A DNA stretch of 64,000 bases from positions 168,792 through 232,791 of the forward strand of contig CAZIKK010000001.1 of NCBI GenBank assembly GCA_964539975.1, read 5' to 3'. Below are positions 18,553 to 26,760 of the stretch, one piece after another. Source of the stretch: 38-11 sp964539975 (GTDB lineage: Bacteria; Bacillota; Clostridia; Tissierellales; Dethiosulfatibacteraceae). The notes beneath the pieces were generated by a model. That model had not been told where the DNA came from and did no database searches. It was given only the letters and a program-made list of their open reading frames with translations. A program made the translations under genes and the position numbers. How positions within the stretch are numbered: the stretch's first letter is position 1; the number at the start of each line of letters is the position of its first letter.

Positions 18553-18726
18553 TTATGCGTAATACCGTATCATCAATATCATGCCACCAATTGTAATCAG
18601 CAATCCTATGAGCTTGATTTTCAACAAGTTTTTCAAATTGCTGATTCTTCCTTTTTTGTAAAATTTGTCTCCACCAATGACAATCACCATGCCTCCCATC
18701 AACAAAATCATTCCAAAGTTATACAC
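18553..18726 (-). CDS. Small predicted membrane protein, 57 residues, between the valine T-box and valS
   Basis: A short reading frame starting GTG at 18724-18726 with AAGGAG seven bases upstream, ending TAA at 18553-18555, 16 bases before valS. The protein begins MYNFGMILLMGGMVIVIGG and has a first hydrophobic stretch (about 4-18), a basic loop rich in Lys and Asn (about 20-38), and a second hydrophobic stretch (about 39-53) ending IRYYA. It would be a two-helix hairpin with a positively charged turn. It is not recognised. Because it follows the T-box terminator it should be induced with valS under valine starvation. The well-placed ribosome site and unbroken hydrophobic pattern argue it is real; homologues would settle it. 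Confidence 0.65.
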   Translation of the reverse strand: MYNFGMILLMGGMVIVIGGDKFYKKGRISNLKNLLKIKLIGLLITIGGMILMIRYYA

Positions 18727-18753
18727 GATATCACTCCTTCAGCTATATCTTCT

Positions 18754-18984
18754 CAAAAAAAGCGAGCCTTCTCGAAAGGACGAGAACACCCGCGGTACCA
18801 CCTTATTTCCATTTGGCTCTTAATTCATTAACGGAATTACCGGATAATCCTACTCATTTCAGACTATCTACTCCAAAGCTACCTTCAACACTCATTGCCT
18901 AATGGATCCTTACAGCCATGGAATCCAATCTCTCTCAGTCTAAGTGTCTACTCCTCTTTATCAAAGTATTTCAATATTTATTTA
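18754..18984 (-). promoter_or_regulatory. T-box leader sensing uncharged tRNA-Val
   Basis: The minus strand carries the T-box sequence GGTGGTACCGCG (plus 18791-18802), followed by a terminator in which GCGGG-TG-TTCTCG pairs with CGAGAA-GG-CTCGC before seven T residues (18754-18795). Upstream, stem I shows the AGTAGA and AGAGAG elements and a distal loop with GGCTGTAAGGATCC. The specifier bulge reads TGAAG-GTA-G, so the specifier is GUA (plus 18880-18882), valine, matching valS. Uncharged tRNA-Val would favour the antiterminator and let transcription continue into the small protein and valS. Confidence 0.95.
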
Positions 18985-18988
18985 ATGT

Positions 18989-19017
18989 ATGCTACCAAAA
19001 AAAACCCCTTCTGTCAA
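18989..19017 (-). promoter_or_regulatory. Promoter of the T-box/valS unit
   Basis: TTGACA (19012-19017), 17-base spacer and TAGCAT (18989-18994) on the minus strand, placed directly after the trpS stop codon. The -10 is a 4 of 6 match. Confidence 0.65.
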
Positions 19018-19028
19018 TTTGTCTTTCT

Positions 19029-20027
19029 CTACATTTTGGGGATTAAACCGACTTTTTTCTTTACTTTTCTAAGTGTCTTCAAAGCTGCTCTCTCTGCTTT
19101 CTCAGCACCTTTTTTGTAAACAGCTTCCAAGTAATCCTTGTTTTTCATTAATGCCTCAGCGGTTTCTCTGATTGGTCTAAGCTCTCCTACAACAACTTCA
19201 GCTGTTGATTCCTTAAGTGCTGCATACCCTTTGCTCTGGTATCTTTCAACGATTTCTCCTGCTGAATCACCTGTGATCTTAGAGTAAATATCTATTAAAT
19301 TTTTCACTCCTGGTTGATCTTCTGTATACCGTATCTCACCGTATGAGTCTGTCACAGCTCGTTTGAATTTTCTTACGATGTCATCATCCGAGTCGCTTAA
19401 AAGGATATAGCTGTTCTGATTCTCATTCGATTTTGACATTTTGCTTGTCGGTTCTTGGAGATCCATGATTTTCGCACCCACCGGCGCAATATATGGCTCC
19501 GGCACTACAAATGTCGGCGAAAATCGATTGTTAAACCTTTGTGCAATATTCCTTGTCAATTCCAAATGCTGCCTTTGATCTTCACCTACTGGGACCAAAT
19601 CTGTTTGGTACAACAATATATCCGCGGCCATTAAAACAGGATAATTGAAAAGACCAGCTGTGATGTTCCCTTCATTTTTTTGTGATTTGTCTTTGAATTG
19701 CGTCATCCTACTTAATTCTCCATAGTAGCTAAAACAGTCCAATAGCCATGCCAATTCTGCGTGTGCAGATACATGGGATTGAATGAATAAGGTTGCTTGA
19801 TTAGGGTCTAGCCCTGAAGCAATGTAGTTTGCTAATACCTCATACGTATTCTTTCTTAAATCCTTTGGCTCCTTTGGAACTGTCATAGCATGCAAATCTA
19901 CAATGCAAAATATTGCTTGATACTCATCTTGAAGGGCTACCCAGTTTTTTATTGCACCAAGATAGTTTCCTAGTGTCAATCCACCTGAGGGTTGTATGCC
20001 ACTAAATATCGTCTTTTTTTCTGACAT
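19029..20027 (-). CDS. trpS: Tryptophanyl-tRNA synthetase
   Basis: Charges tRNA-Trp. The 332-residue class I synthetase begins with FSGIQPSGGLTLGNYLGA, containing the HIGH-equivalent TLGN, and has the KMSKS loop intact in TSKMSKSNENQ near residue 196. GEDQRQHLELTR is also typical. Length is normal. AGGAGG lies before the ATG. It has its own promoter and no T-box, unlike valS downstream. Confidence 0.98.
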   Translation of the reverse strand: MSEKKTIFSGIQPSGGLTLGNYLGAIKNWVALQDEYQAIFCIVDLHAMTVPKEPKDLRKNTYEVLANYIASGLDPNQATLFIQSHVSAHAELAWLLDCFSYYGELSRMTQFKDKSQKNEGNITAGLFNYPVLMAADILLYQTDLVPVGEDQRQHLELTRNIAQRFNNRFSPTFVVPEPYIAPVGAKIMDLQEPTSKMSKSNENQNSYILLSDSDDDIVRKFKRAVTDSYGEIRYTEDQPGVKNLIDIYSKITGDSAGEIVERYQSKGYAALKESTAEVVVGELRPIRETAEALMKNKDYLEAVYKKGAEKAERAALKTLRKVKKKVGLIPKM

Positions 20028-20066
20028 GGATTCCTCCTGTTCGTTTATCTTATTACTTCTTGTAAT

Positions 20067-20095
20067 ATTGTAGTTTATCCTACTGAAATTATCAA
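20067..20095 (-). promoter_or_regulatory. trpS promoter
   Basis: Minus-strand TTGATA (20090-20095), 17-base spacer, TACAAT (20067-20072), in the gap between the histidine kinase stop and trpS. Confidence 0.7.
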
Positions 20096-20105
20096 CGAAA
20101 ATCCA

Positions 20106-21482
20106 TTAAAGAGGGATATGTACAGAAAAACAAGTGCCTACTCCAACGGTGCTTTCTACCTGAATTCTGCCTCCATGGGCTTCCACAATACCTTTCGTTA
20201 TTGCCAAGCCTAGTCCGGCTCCTCCTGTTTCTCTGCTTCTAGAATTTTCAGCCCGATAAAACCTTTCAAAAATGTACTTTAAATCTTCTTTAGATATCCC
20301 TATTCCTGTGTCTCTTACCTCTATTGACAATGCGTTCCCACAAATGGTTGCTCTTATTTGAATATTTCCTTTTTCCGGGGTATATTTGATGGCATTGGAC
20401 AGTAAATTAATCATCACTTGGCGTATTTTGTGTTTATCTACGTTAGCAAAAATAGATTTGTTTTCAAGCAATATTTGACATTCTAGTTTTTTCTCTTCCA
20501 ATCCTTTTTCAAAACCATCAACCACATCTGCGATGAGACGATGGATGTCCGTCTTTTCTTTGTTCAATTTTAACTTATATTGAGTGATATCTGTCAATTT
20601 TTCCAAATCTTCAGATAATGCTGTTAATCGAATCACTTCTTCAAGACACTGCTCCAATCTATCATTGGTTGGTTGTATAACCCCATCCATAAACGCCTCT
20701 AATTGATTATGCAAAACATTCAAAGGCGTCCTTAGTTCATGAGAGATATCTGAAGTCAGTCTTAATCTCAACATCTCCTGTGCTTGAAGATCGGAACTAA
20801 GGAGATTGATGGCTTCCGCCAAATCTGCTATTTCAGAAACATCCACCGATTCATCCGCTCGAACTTTGTAATCACCTTTTTGTATTCTTTCCGCCGCCTC
20901 TTTAATAGTCAATATCGGACGACTGATTTCATTTGAGAATATGACTGCTAATATTGCCGTAGTCAACAAACTTGCCATGACGACCCATATCAATCCTTTT
21001 TGTAACCCCTCTTTAAAAGCTAAATCTCCTTCTGTCAGAAAAAAACTTTCTCTTCGGCCAATATCCAAATAGCCAATTGTGCGATCTCCTAGTACAATAG
21101 AATATCTACTCACCGACACCTCTTCTTCTGTCGTATTAGGGCTTCGACCTCTCTCTTGACCCATGTGGTGAGTCGTTAATCGGTTGATCTCCCATTCCAT
21201 TTGATCAGAAGCGTTATAGAGTCGAATGACAACAGGATCTTGTCTAACATATGAAAGAATGATTCTTCTTACACTCTGAAATGAGTATCCCTCTGAGAGC
21301 ATATCTTCTACAACTGTTAAATAATTTTCATTCATCTCTTGCGTTGTATTTGTTTTATATCTTTCAAAGCTCCTACTTGTCAATGCGTTTGTCATAAAAT
21401 AGAAGATTAAGATCAGCGCAATCGAAGCTAAGCTGAAGTAAAACATGCTTTTCATCCTTAGACGAACCTTTTTTCTACTCAT
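20106..21482 (-). CDS. Membrane sensor histidine kinase
   Basis: Two-component sensor of the EnvZ/BaeS/ResE type, 458 residues. Order: TM1 (about 13-33), an extracytoplasmic loop of about 130 residues holding the likely sensor region, TM2 (about 163-184), HAMP (about 185-240), HisKA with the phosphorylated His248 in SDISHELRTP, and an HATPase with NLLSNAIKY, DTGIGI and GAGLGLAI. I chose the ATG at 21480-21482 because AAGGAG lies seven bases upstream; it overlaps the regulator's stop by 8 bases. A longer in-frame start exists upstream without a ribosome site. The signal is unknown. Confidence 0.95.
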   Translation of the reverse strand: MSRKKVRLRMKSMFYFSLASIALILIFYFMTNALTSRSFERYKTNTTQEMNENYLTVVEDMLSEGYSFQSVRRIILSYVRQDPVVIRLYNASDQMEWEINRLTTHHMGQERGRSPNTTEEEVSVSRYSIVLGDRTIGYLDIGRRESFFLTEGDLAFKEGLQKGLIWVVMASLLTTAILAVIFSNEISRPILTIKEAAERIQKGDYKVRADESVDVSEIADLAEAINLLSSDLQAQEMLRLRLTSDISHELRTPLNVLHNQLEAFMDGVIQPTNDRLEQCLEEVIRLTALSEDLEKLTDITQYKLKLNKEKTDIHRLIADVVDGFEKGLEEKKLECQILLENKSIFANVDKHKIRQVMINLLSNAIKYTPEKGNIQIRATICGNALSIEVRDTGIGISKEDLKYIFERFYRAENSRSRETGGAGLGLAITKGIVEAHGGRIQVESTVGVGTCFSVHIPL

Positions 21483-22170
21483 CGATATCTCCTTCAAAGC
21501 GATAACCAAAACCAAAGATCGTTCTAATGAATTCAGGGTTTTTTGAATCCCCCTCTATTTTTTTTCTTAGGTTTTTTACGTGAGCATCTACCGTTCTGTC
21601 AAAACCTTCAAAGTCTTGTCCAAAAACTTTGTCAATTATTTGATCTCTTGACAGGCTTTGAGATGGATTCTCAGTAAATAAAACTAATAATTTGTATTCA
21701 ACAGGTGTTAATTCTACCGAAACCCCTTCTTTCATAACTTCATGGGCGAGCTTGTTGATCACTAACCTTCCTTGGTTAAAACTAACAATGTCTGTCTTCA
21801 TTTTTAACTTTCCATACCTTTTCAAGACCACTTTTACACGCATCATGAGTTCTCTAGGGCTAAAAGGTTTTACCAAATAATCATCTGCCCCTAAAGACAA
21901 TCCAGCAATCCGGTCTTCAACATTGCTTTTAGCAGTTAGCATGATCACTGGTATGTCTCGTACTTCCTTAATCTTTTGGCAGACACTTTCACCCGAAATA
22001 TCCGGCAACATTAAATCTAATACAACCAAATCTGGCTTGTATTCATTGAAAGCATTTAACCCCTCTTTTCCTGTTGTAGCTGTAATTGCTTCAAATCCTT
22101 CACGCCTGACATACGAAGCTACAATTTCCAACACTTTCCATTCATCCTCTATAACCAATATTTTCCCCAT
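21475..22170 (-). CDS. OmpR/PhoB-family response regulator
   Basis: Partner regulator of the kinase downstream, 231 residues. The receiver domain (1-115) has the acidic pocket IEDE, phospho-acceptor Asp52 in VVLDLMLPD, and the lysine of DYLVKPFSPREL. A C-terminal winged-helix DNA-binding domain (about 130-228) contains FDRTVDAHVKNLRKKI, the recognition helix region. Target genes cannot be read from the sequence. Gap to the divergent pot operon is 245 bases. Confidence 0.96.
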   Translation of the reverse strand: MGKILVIEDEWKVLEIVASYVRREGFEAITATTGKEGLNAFNEYKPDLVVLDLMLPDISGESVCQKIKEVRDIPVIMLTAKSNVEDRIAGLSLGADDYLVKPFSPRELMMRVKVVLKRYGKLKMKTDIVSFNQGRLVINKLAHEVMKEGVSVELTPVEYKLLVLFTENPSQSLSRDQIIDKVFGQDFEGFDRTVDAHVKNLRKKIEGDSKNPEFIRTIFGFGYRFEGDIDE

Positions 22171-22320
22171 CTTATCACCTACCCTCTATTCGATTCATAT
22201 GTTTATTCTATCATCTTTCATTTTTTACACAAGATGCCCTTCAAAGTTTATTAATTCTAAACTCTTGTGTATTGATTATTATACTATTCTGATTTTATAT
22301 GGTTTTTTATATGATCAATA

Positions 22321-22349
22321 TTGACATTGAAAACGCTCATTAGTATAAT
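22321..22349 (+). promoter_or_regulatory. Perfect-consensus promoter of the Xre-cupin/potABCD operon
   Basis: TTGACA (22321-22326), 17-base spacer, TATAAT (22344-22349): 12 of 12 matches to the sigma-A consensus. Such a strong promoter on a transporter operon suggests it is normally held down by a repressor. Confidence 0.9.
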
Positions 22350-22368
22350 AGTCATGCTCATGATGTTT

Positions 22369-22387
22369 TATATAGTTAAACTATATA
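22369..22387. promoter_or_regulatory. 19-bp perfect palindrome, probable operator of the pot operon
   Basis: TATATAGTTAAACTATATA is a perfect 9-1-9 inverted repeat starting about 13 bases after the expected transcription start and about 28 bases before the Xre-cupin start codon. A repressor bound here would block the consensus promoter. The obvious candidate binder is the Xre-cupin protein encoded next, an inference from position. Confidence 0.7.
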
Positions 22388-22415
22388 CTTAATATTACAA
22401 TAGGAGGGGGTTTAA

Positions 22416-22952
22416 ATGGAGATCGGGGAAAAAATCAAACAATTGCGTACTAGAAGAGGGTTGACACAAGAAGAGCTAGCCGACCGATGCGAGCTGACAA
22501 AGGGTTACATCTCACAACTTGAAAGAGATCTGACCTCGCCATCAATTGCCACACTCATCGATTTGCTTGAAACTCTAGGGACAAATTTAACTAACTTTTT
22601 CAGTGAATCGGAAGTAGAGAAGATTGTGTTTAGAAATGAAGATGTGTTTGTAAAAACATTTGAAGATGGTTACACCATCAACTGGATTATTCCGAATGCA
22701 CAAAAAAATATGATGGAGCCTATTTTGATTGAGCTTGAAAGCTACAGCGAAACCAAGCCGGACAATCCTCATGAAGGCGAAGAATTTGGATATGTCTTAT
22801 CTGGCATCATCTATCTCCATTATGGAGATGAAAAATACAAAGTCAGAAAAGGCGAGAGCTTTTATTACAAATGTAAACATAATCATTTTTTATCCAATCC
22901 TGGTAAAAGTACCGCACGAGTTCTTTGGGTAAGCACACCACCTTATTTTTAA
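22416..22952 (+). CDS. Xre-family transcriptional regulator with C-terminal cupin domain
   Basis: 178 residues: an N-terminal helix-turn-helix (about 4-60, LRTRRGLTQEELADRCELTKGYISQLE) and a C-terminal cupin barrel (about 110-175, GEEFGYVLSGIIYLHYGDE). This two-domain design is typical of PuuR-like regulators that sense small ligands. Directly upstream of potABCD, it most likely controls polyamine uptake and its own expression; the ligand could be spermidine or putrescine, an inference. AGGAGG is before the ATG. Confidence 0.92.
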   Translation: MEIGEKIKQLRTRRGLTQEELADRCELTKGYISQLERDLTSPSIATLIDLLETLGTNLTNFFSESEVEKIVFRNEDVFVKTFEDGYTINWIIPNAQKNMMEPILIELESYSETKPDNPHEGEEFGYVLSGIIYLHYGDEKYKVRKGESFYYKCKHNHFLSNPGKSTARVLWVSTPPYF

Positions 22953-22963
22953 TGGAGGTTTTC

Positions 22964-24001
22964 TTGAATAGAAAGATTATTGAATTAAAAAATATTTCTA
23001 AAGATTATACTGTCCGAGTGTTGAATAAAGTAAATCTTTACGTCAACGAGAATGAATTTCTTACTTTGCTCGGCCCAAGTGGATGTGGTAAAACCACGAC
23101 CCTTCGCATCATCGGTGGGTTTGAATCCGCATCGGAAGGAGATTTGTTTTTCGAAGGCGAAAACATCAATCATTTACCTCCCCACAAAAGACAAATTAAC
23201 ACCGTCTTTCAGAAATACGCATTATTTCCTCATTTAAACGTGTTTGAAAACATCGCTTTTGGTTTGCGTATTAAGAAAGTCTCTACTTCCATCATACAAG
23301 AAGAAGTCAGAAATATGCTTAAACTAGTTAATCTTTCGGGTTTTGAAAGTCGTAACATAGAGTCTCTTTCAGGCGGCCAACAACAAAGAATCGCCATCGC
23401 AAGAGCACTTATTAATAAACCAAAGGTCTTGCTTCTTGATGAGCCTTTAGGGGCTTTAGACCTCAAACTTCGAAAAGAAATGCAAATTGAGTTAAAAAAT
23501 ATGCAACGAGAAGTTGGAATAACTTTTGTATATGTCACCCATGACCAAGAGGAAGCTCTCACTATGTCAGACACCGTTGTTGTTATGAACAATGGTGAAA
23601 TCCAACAGATTGGTTCACCTGTAGACATTTATAATGAGCCAGAAAACGCCTTTGTGGCTGATTTTATTGGCGAGAGCAATATTGTTGATGGCATCATGAA
23701 TGAAGATTTTCTCGTTACATTCTTAGGTCGAACATTTAAATGTGTCGACAGCGGATTTTCTGAGAACGAGCCTATCCACGTTGTGTTGAGACCTGAAGAT
23801 ATTACCATTGTATCGGAGTCAGATGGTTACCTAAAAGGAACCGTCACCTCGACAATTTTTAAAGGGGTTCACTATGAAATGATCGTCAACATAGGCACTT
23901 TTGACATGTTGATCCAAAGCACCTTTCATTCACCTGTTGGAGAAAAAGTTGGGTTGCGTTTCTCTCCAGAAGACATCCATATTATGACACGGGAGGTATG
24001 A
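22964..24001 (+). CDS. potA: Spermidine/putrescine ABC transporter ATP-binding protein
   Basis: Energises polyamine uptake with PotB, PotC and PotD. About 345 residues with Walker A LGPSGCGKTTT, signature LSGGQQQRIAIARAL, Walker B VLLLDEPLGALD, the H-loop VTHDQEEA, and a C-terminal TOBE-type domain (about 265-345). I place the start at TTG 22964-22966, six bases after GGAGG; an in-frame ATG at 22925 would lie inside the upstream gene and lacks a ribosome site. Starts 11 bases after the regulator gene. Confidence 0.96.
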   Translation: MNRKIIELKNISKDYTVRVLNKVNLYVNENEFLTLLGPSGCGKTTTLRIIGGFESASEGDLFFEGENINHLPPHKRQINTVFQKYALFPHLNVFENIAFGLRIKKVSTSIIQEEVRNMLKLVNLSGFESRNIESLSGGQQQRIAIARALINKPKVLLLDEPLGALDLKLRKEMQIELKNMQREVGITFVYVTHDQEEALTMSDTVVVMNNGEIQQIGSPVDIYNEPENAFVADFIGESNIVDGIMNEDFLVTFLGRTFKCVDSGFSENEPIHVVLRPEDITIVSESDGYLKGTVTSTIFKGVHYEMIVNIGTFDMLIQSTFHSPVGEKVGLRFSPEDIHIMTREV

Positions 24002-24002
24002 G

Positions 24003-24845
24003 ATGAATAAACGTCAAAAATTCTTTGCTTATCCTTATGGGCTTTGGATGACTCTGTTTATTCTATTGCCTATCCTACTAGTTTTTCTTTACAGCATTAC
24101 CTCTAAAGATACCAACCAAATCAAAACCCTTCGCTTCACATTAGATAATTATAGAAAGTTTTTTGATCCATTGTATATCAATGTGATTATCCGATCAATT
24201 AATTTGGCTTTAATCTCTACTTTTTTTTGCTTAGTGATCGGTTATCCTGTAGCGTATATCATTTCAACCACCAACCTAAAAAAACGCAACACGGTTTTAT
24301 TGCTGTTTATTTTGCCCATGTGGATGAACATGCTGCTTAGAACCTACGCTTGGATGACAATACTAGGGAATAATGGCTTGATCAATAGCTTTCTAAATAT
24401 GCTGGGATTGCCAAGTTTCCGGTTGCTTTACAATAACACCGCTATTGTTATCGGTATGGTCTACAATTTTTTACCCTTTATGGTGCTTCCTATCTATACT
24501 GTTTTAAGCAAAATGGATATGAAATTAGTCGAAGCTTCTCATGATCTTGGAGCCGATCATAAAACCACTTTTTTGAGGGTTATTTTTCCACTTAGCCTAC
24601 CCGGTGTCATCTCCGGAATTATCATGGTTTTTATGCCAGCGGTTAGCTCTTTTGTTATCCCCAGGTTGCTTGGCGGGAATAGAAGTCTCTACATAGGAAC
24701 ACTAATTGAAAACTTGTTTCTCGTCACAGGAGATTGGCATTTTGGATCTTCGGTAGCCATTATCATGATGTTAATCATACTTGCTTCCATGTCCATTCTA
24801 AATCGATTTGACGTGGATAAAGAAGGAGGTGCGGGCCTTTGGTGA
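24003..24845 (+). CDS. potB: Spermidine/putrescine ABC transporter permease
   Basis: First permease subunit, 280 residues and about six transmembrane helices. The cytoplasmic coupling motif EASHDLGADHKTTFLRVIFPLSLPG (about 179 onward) is the EAA loop that contacts PotA. Begins one base after the potA stop, with GGAGGT overlapping the potA end. Normal family length. Confidence 0.96.
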   Translation: MNKRQKFFAYPYGLWMTLFILLPILLVFLYSITSKDTNQIKTLRFTLDNYRKFFDPLYINVIIRSINLALISTFFCLVIGYPVAYIISTTNLKKRNTVLLLFILPMWMNMLLRTYAWMTILGNNGLINSFLNMLGLPSFRLLYNNTAIVIGMVYNFLPFMVLPIYTVLSKMDMKLVEASHDLGADHKTTFLRVIFPLSLPGVISGIIMVFMPAVSSFVIPRLLGGNRSLYIGTLIENLFLVTGDWHFGSSVAIIMMLIILASMSILNRFDVDKEGGAGLW

Positions 24846-25636
24846 AAGATCGAATTAAAAAACTATACATGAGTCTGGTTTTCGTTTTTCTCTATGCCCC
24901 TATCGCTGTTCTGGTCATTTATTCTTTTAACGATTCAACTTCTCGTGGCACTTGGGGCGGTTTCACGTTAAGATGGTATGCCGAACTGTTAAGTGATCGA
25001 GATATCAAAACTGCCTTGTATTATACAGTCGTAGTGGCCTTATTAGCTGCAAGCATCTCCACGATCGTTGGCACTTTTACAGCAATCGGGTTGTATAGCT
25101 TCAATAAAATGCCAAAAGCTATCATGTTAAATTTAAACTATTTACCAGTGGTCAACCCAGATGTTGTCACAGGATTGGCCCTCATGATCCTTTATCTGTC
25201 AGCCAATATGCGCTTAGGGTTTTTGTCCATGTTGCTTTCCCATATTACTTTTGATATTCCATATGTGATACTGGCAGTCTTGCCAAAGTTAAAAAGTATG
25301 AACAAGCACATCACCGAAGCTGCTCTAGATTTAGGAGCCACACCCATGTACGCTCTTAGAAAAATTGTAATCCCAGAAATTATGCCAGGTATCATCACAG
25401 GTTTTCTCATCGCTTTCACATTATCCATTGATGATTTTGTCATCAGCTTTTTTACAACAGGATCTGGCGTGACAAATCTGTCAATTGTGATTTATTCCAT
25501 GGCAAGAAGAGGCGTCAAACCTACTATAAATGCATTGTCCACCCTAATGTTAGGAGCTGTTCTGATCCTTTTATTCTTAATTAACAAACGCTCTTCACTA
25601 ATTGATGAGCAAAAAAATAATGGAGGCTTTATTTAA
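24839..25636 (+). CDS. potC: Spermidine/putrescine ABC transporter permease
   Basis: Second permease, 265 residues with about six membrane helices and an EAA loop reading EAALDLGATPMYALRKIVIPEIMPG. SIDDFVISFF near residue 200 is characteristic of PotC. Start is either TTG 24839 (nine bases from AGGAGG) or GTG 24842, which would overlap the potB stop as GTGA. Either way the genes are coupled. Confidence 0.95.
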   Translation: MVKDRIKKLYMSLVFVFLYAPIAVLVIYSFNDSTSRGTWGGFTLRWYAELLSDRDIKTALYYTVVVALLAASISTIVGTFTAIGLYSFNKMPKAIMLNLNYLPVVNPDVVTGLALMILYLSANMRLGFLSMLLSHITFDIPYVILAVLPKLKSMNKHITEAALDLGATPMYALRKIVIPEIMPGIITGFLIAFTLSIDDFVISFFTTGSGVTNLSIVIYSMARRGVKPTINALSTLMLGAVLILLFLINKRSSLIDEQKNNGGFI

Positions 25637-26679
25637 TGAAAAAATTAGCGATTGTTCTAAGTATTATCTTGATTTTCACTTTCTTAGGAACTGGATGTTC
25701 CAATTCCAATCAAGACCGTGTCACTATCAACGTCTTGAATTATGGTGAATATATCGAAACGGATCTATTAGATGAATTTGAAGAAACATACAATATTCGT
25801 GTGAATTACGAGATATATCCCACCCCCGAAGACATGTATACACGCGTCAACTCTGGAGCCACTGAATATGACCTTATCATCACCAGTGACTATATGATCG
25901 AAAGACTCATTAATCAGGACTTTGTCCTGCCTTTGGATTTTGACAATATCCCCAATTATCAATTTATAGACGATGATTTCCGAACACTTCCATATGACCC
26001 TGAAGGCAAATATACCGTCCCTTATTTTTGGGGAACACTCGGTATATTATATAATACTGAAGTAGTGGAAGGAACTCCTGATAGCTGGGATTTGTTATGG
26101 GACGAGCAATATTCAGGAGAGATTCTGATGATGGACAGTCAAAGAGATTCTCTTGGAGCCGCCCTTAAAAAGCTTGGTTATTCATTAAACACCACTGACG
26201 AGTCTCAGTTGGAAGAAGCTAAACAGCTGCTAATCCAGCAAAAACCCCTTGTCTTGGCTTATGTAGTTGACGAGGTAAGAGATATGATGATCGGAGACGA
26301 AGCCTCAATCGCATTATTATGGTCTGGGGAAGCTGTCGCAGCTATGGGAGATAATGAGAAACTTAATTACTACGTTCCAAAAGAAGGTTCAAATATATGG
26401 GTAGATGCGATGTTTATCCCAAAAACTGCCAAACATAAATCTGAAGCTGAACAGTTCATCAACTTCCTAACAAGTAAAGAAAGCACGCTTGCAAATATTG
26501 ATTATGTTTGGTACTCCACGGTACACACAGAAGCTCTCGAAGAAGTTGAATCATTCTTATTTGATAACCCTGGCTTTAATCCATCTGATGAAACCCTTGA
26601 TAGGACTGAAATGTTCAGAGATCTGGGTGATTTTCTTCAAACATACTATCGCATTTGGACTGAAGTGCTGGCTCATTAA
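25636..26679 (+). CDS. potD: Spermidine/putrescine-binding lipoprotein
   Basis: Extracellular solute-binding protein that delivers polyamine to PotBC, 347 residues. A lipoprotein signal peptide ends FLGTGC with Cys21 as the lipid anchor. The mature part begins with VTINVLNYGEYIETDLLDEFE, the PotD/PotF opening, and contains PYFWGTLGILYNT. The ATG overlaps the potC stop by one base (TAATG). Last gene of the operon, followed by a terminator. Confidence 0.96.
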   Translation: MKKLAIVLSIILIFTFLGTGCSNSNQDRVTINVLNYGEYIETDLLDEFEETYNIRVNYEIYPTPEDMYTRVNSGATEYDLIITSDYMIERLINQDFVLPLDFDNIPNYQFIDDDFRTLPYDPEGKYTVPYFWGTLGILYNTEVVEGTPDSWDLLWDEQYSGEILMMDSQRDSLGAALKKLGYSLNTTDESQLEEAKQLLIQQKPLVLAYVVDEVRDMMIGDEASIALLWSGEAVAAMGDNEKLNYYVPKEGSNIWVDAMFIPKTAKHKSEAEQFINFLTSKESTLANIDYVWYSTVHTEALEEVESFLFDNPGFNPSDETLDRTEMFRDLGDFLQTYYRIWTEVLAH

Positions 26680-26713
26680 GCCCTAAGACTAACTTAATAT
26701 TAACCAACAGAAA

Positions 26714-26760
26714 AGCTGATGTACAATGATTGTTTTTCTTCATTGCACATCAGCTCTTTT
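26714..26760. terminator. Bidirectional terminator between potD and cca
   Basis: AGCTGATGTACAATGA pairs with TCATTGCACATCAGCT with one mismatch, followed on the plus strand by CTTTTATT and on the minus strand by TTTTCTG. The minus-strand arm includes the last codons and stop of cca. Confidence 0.88.
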
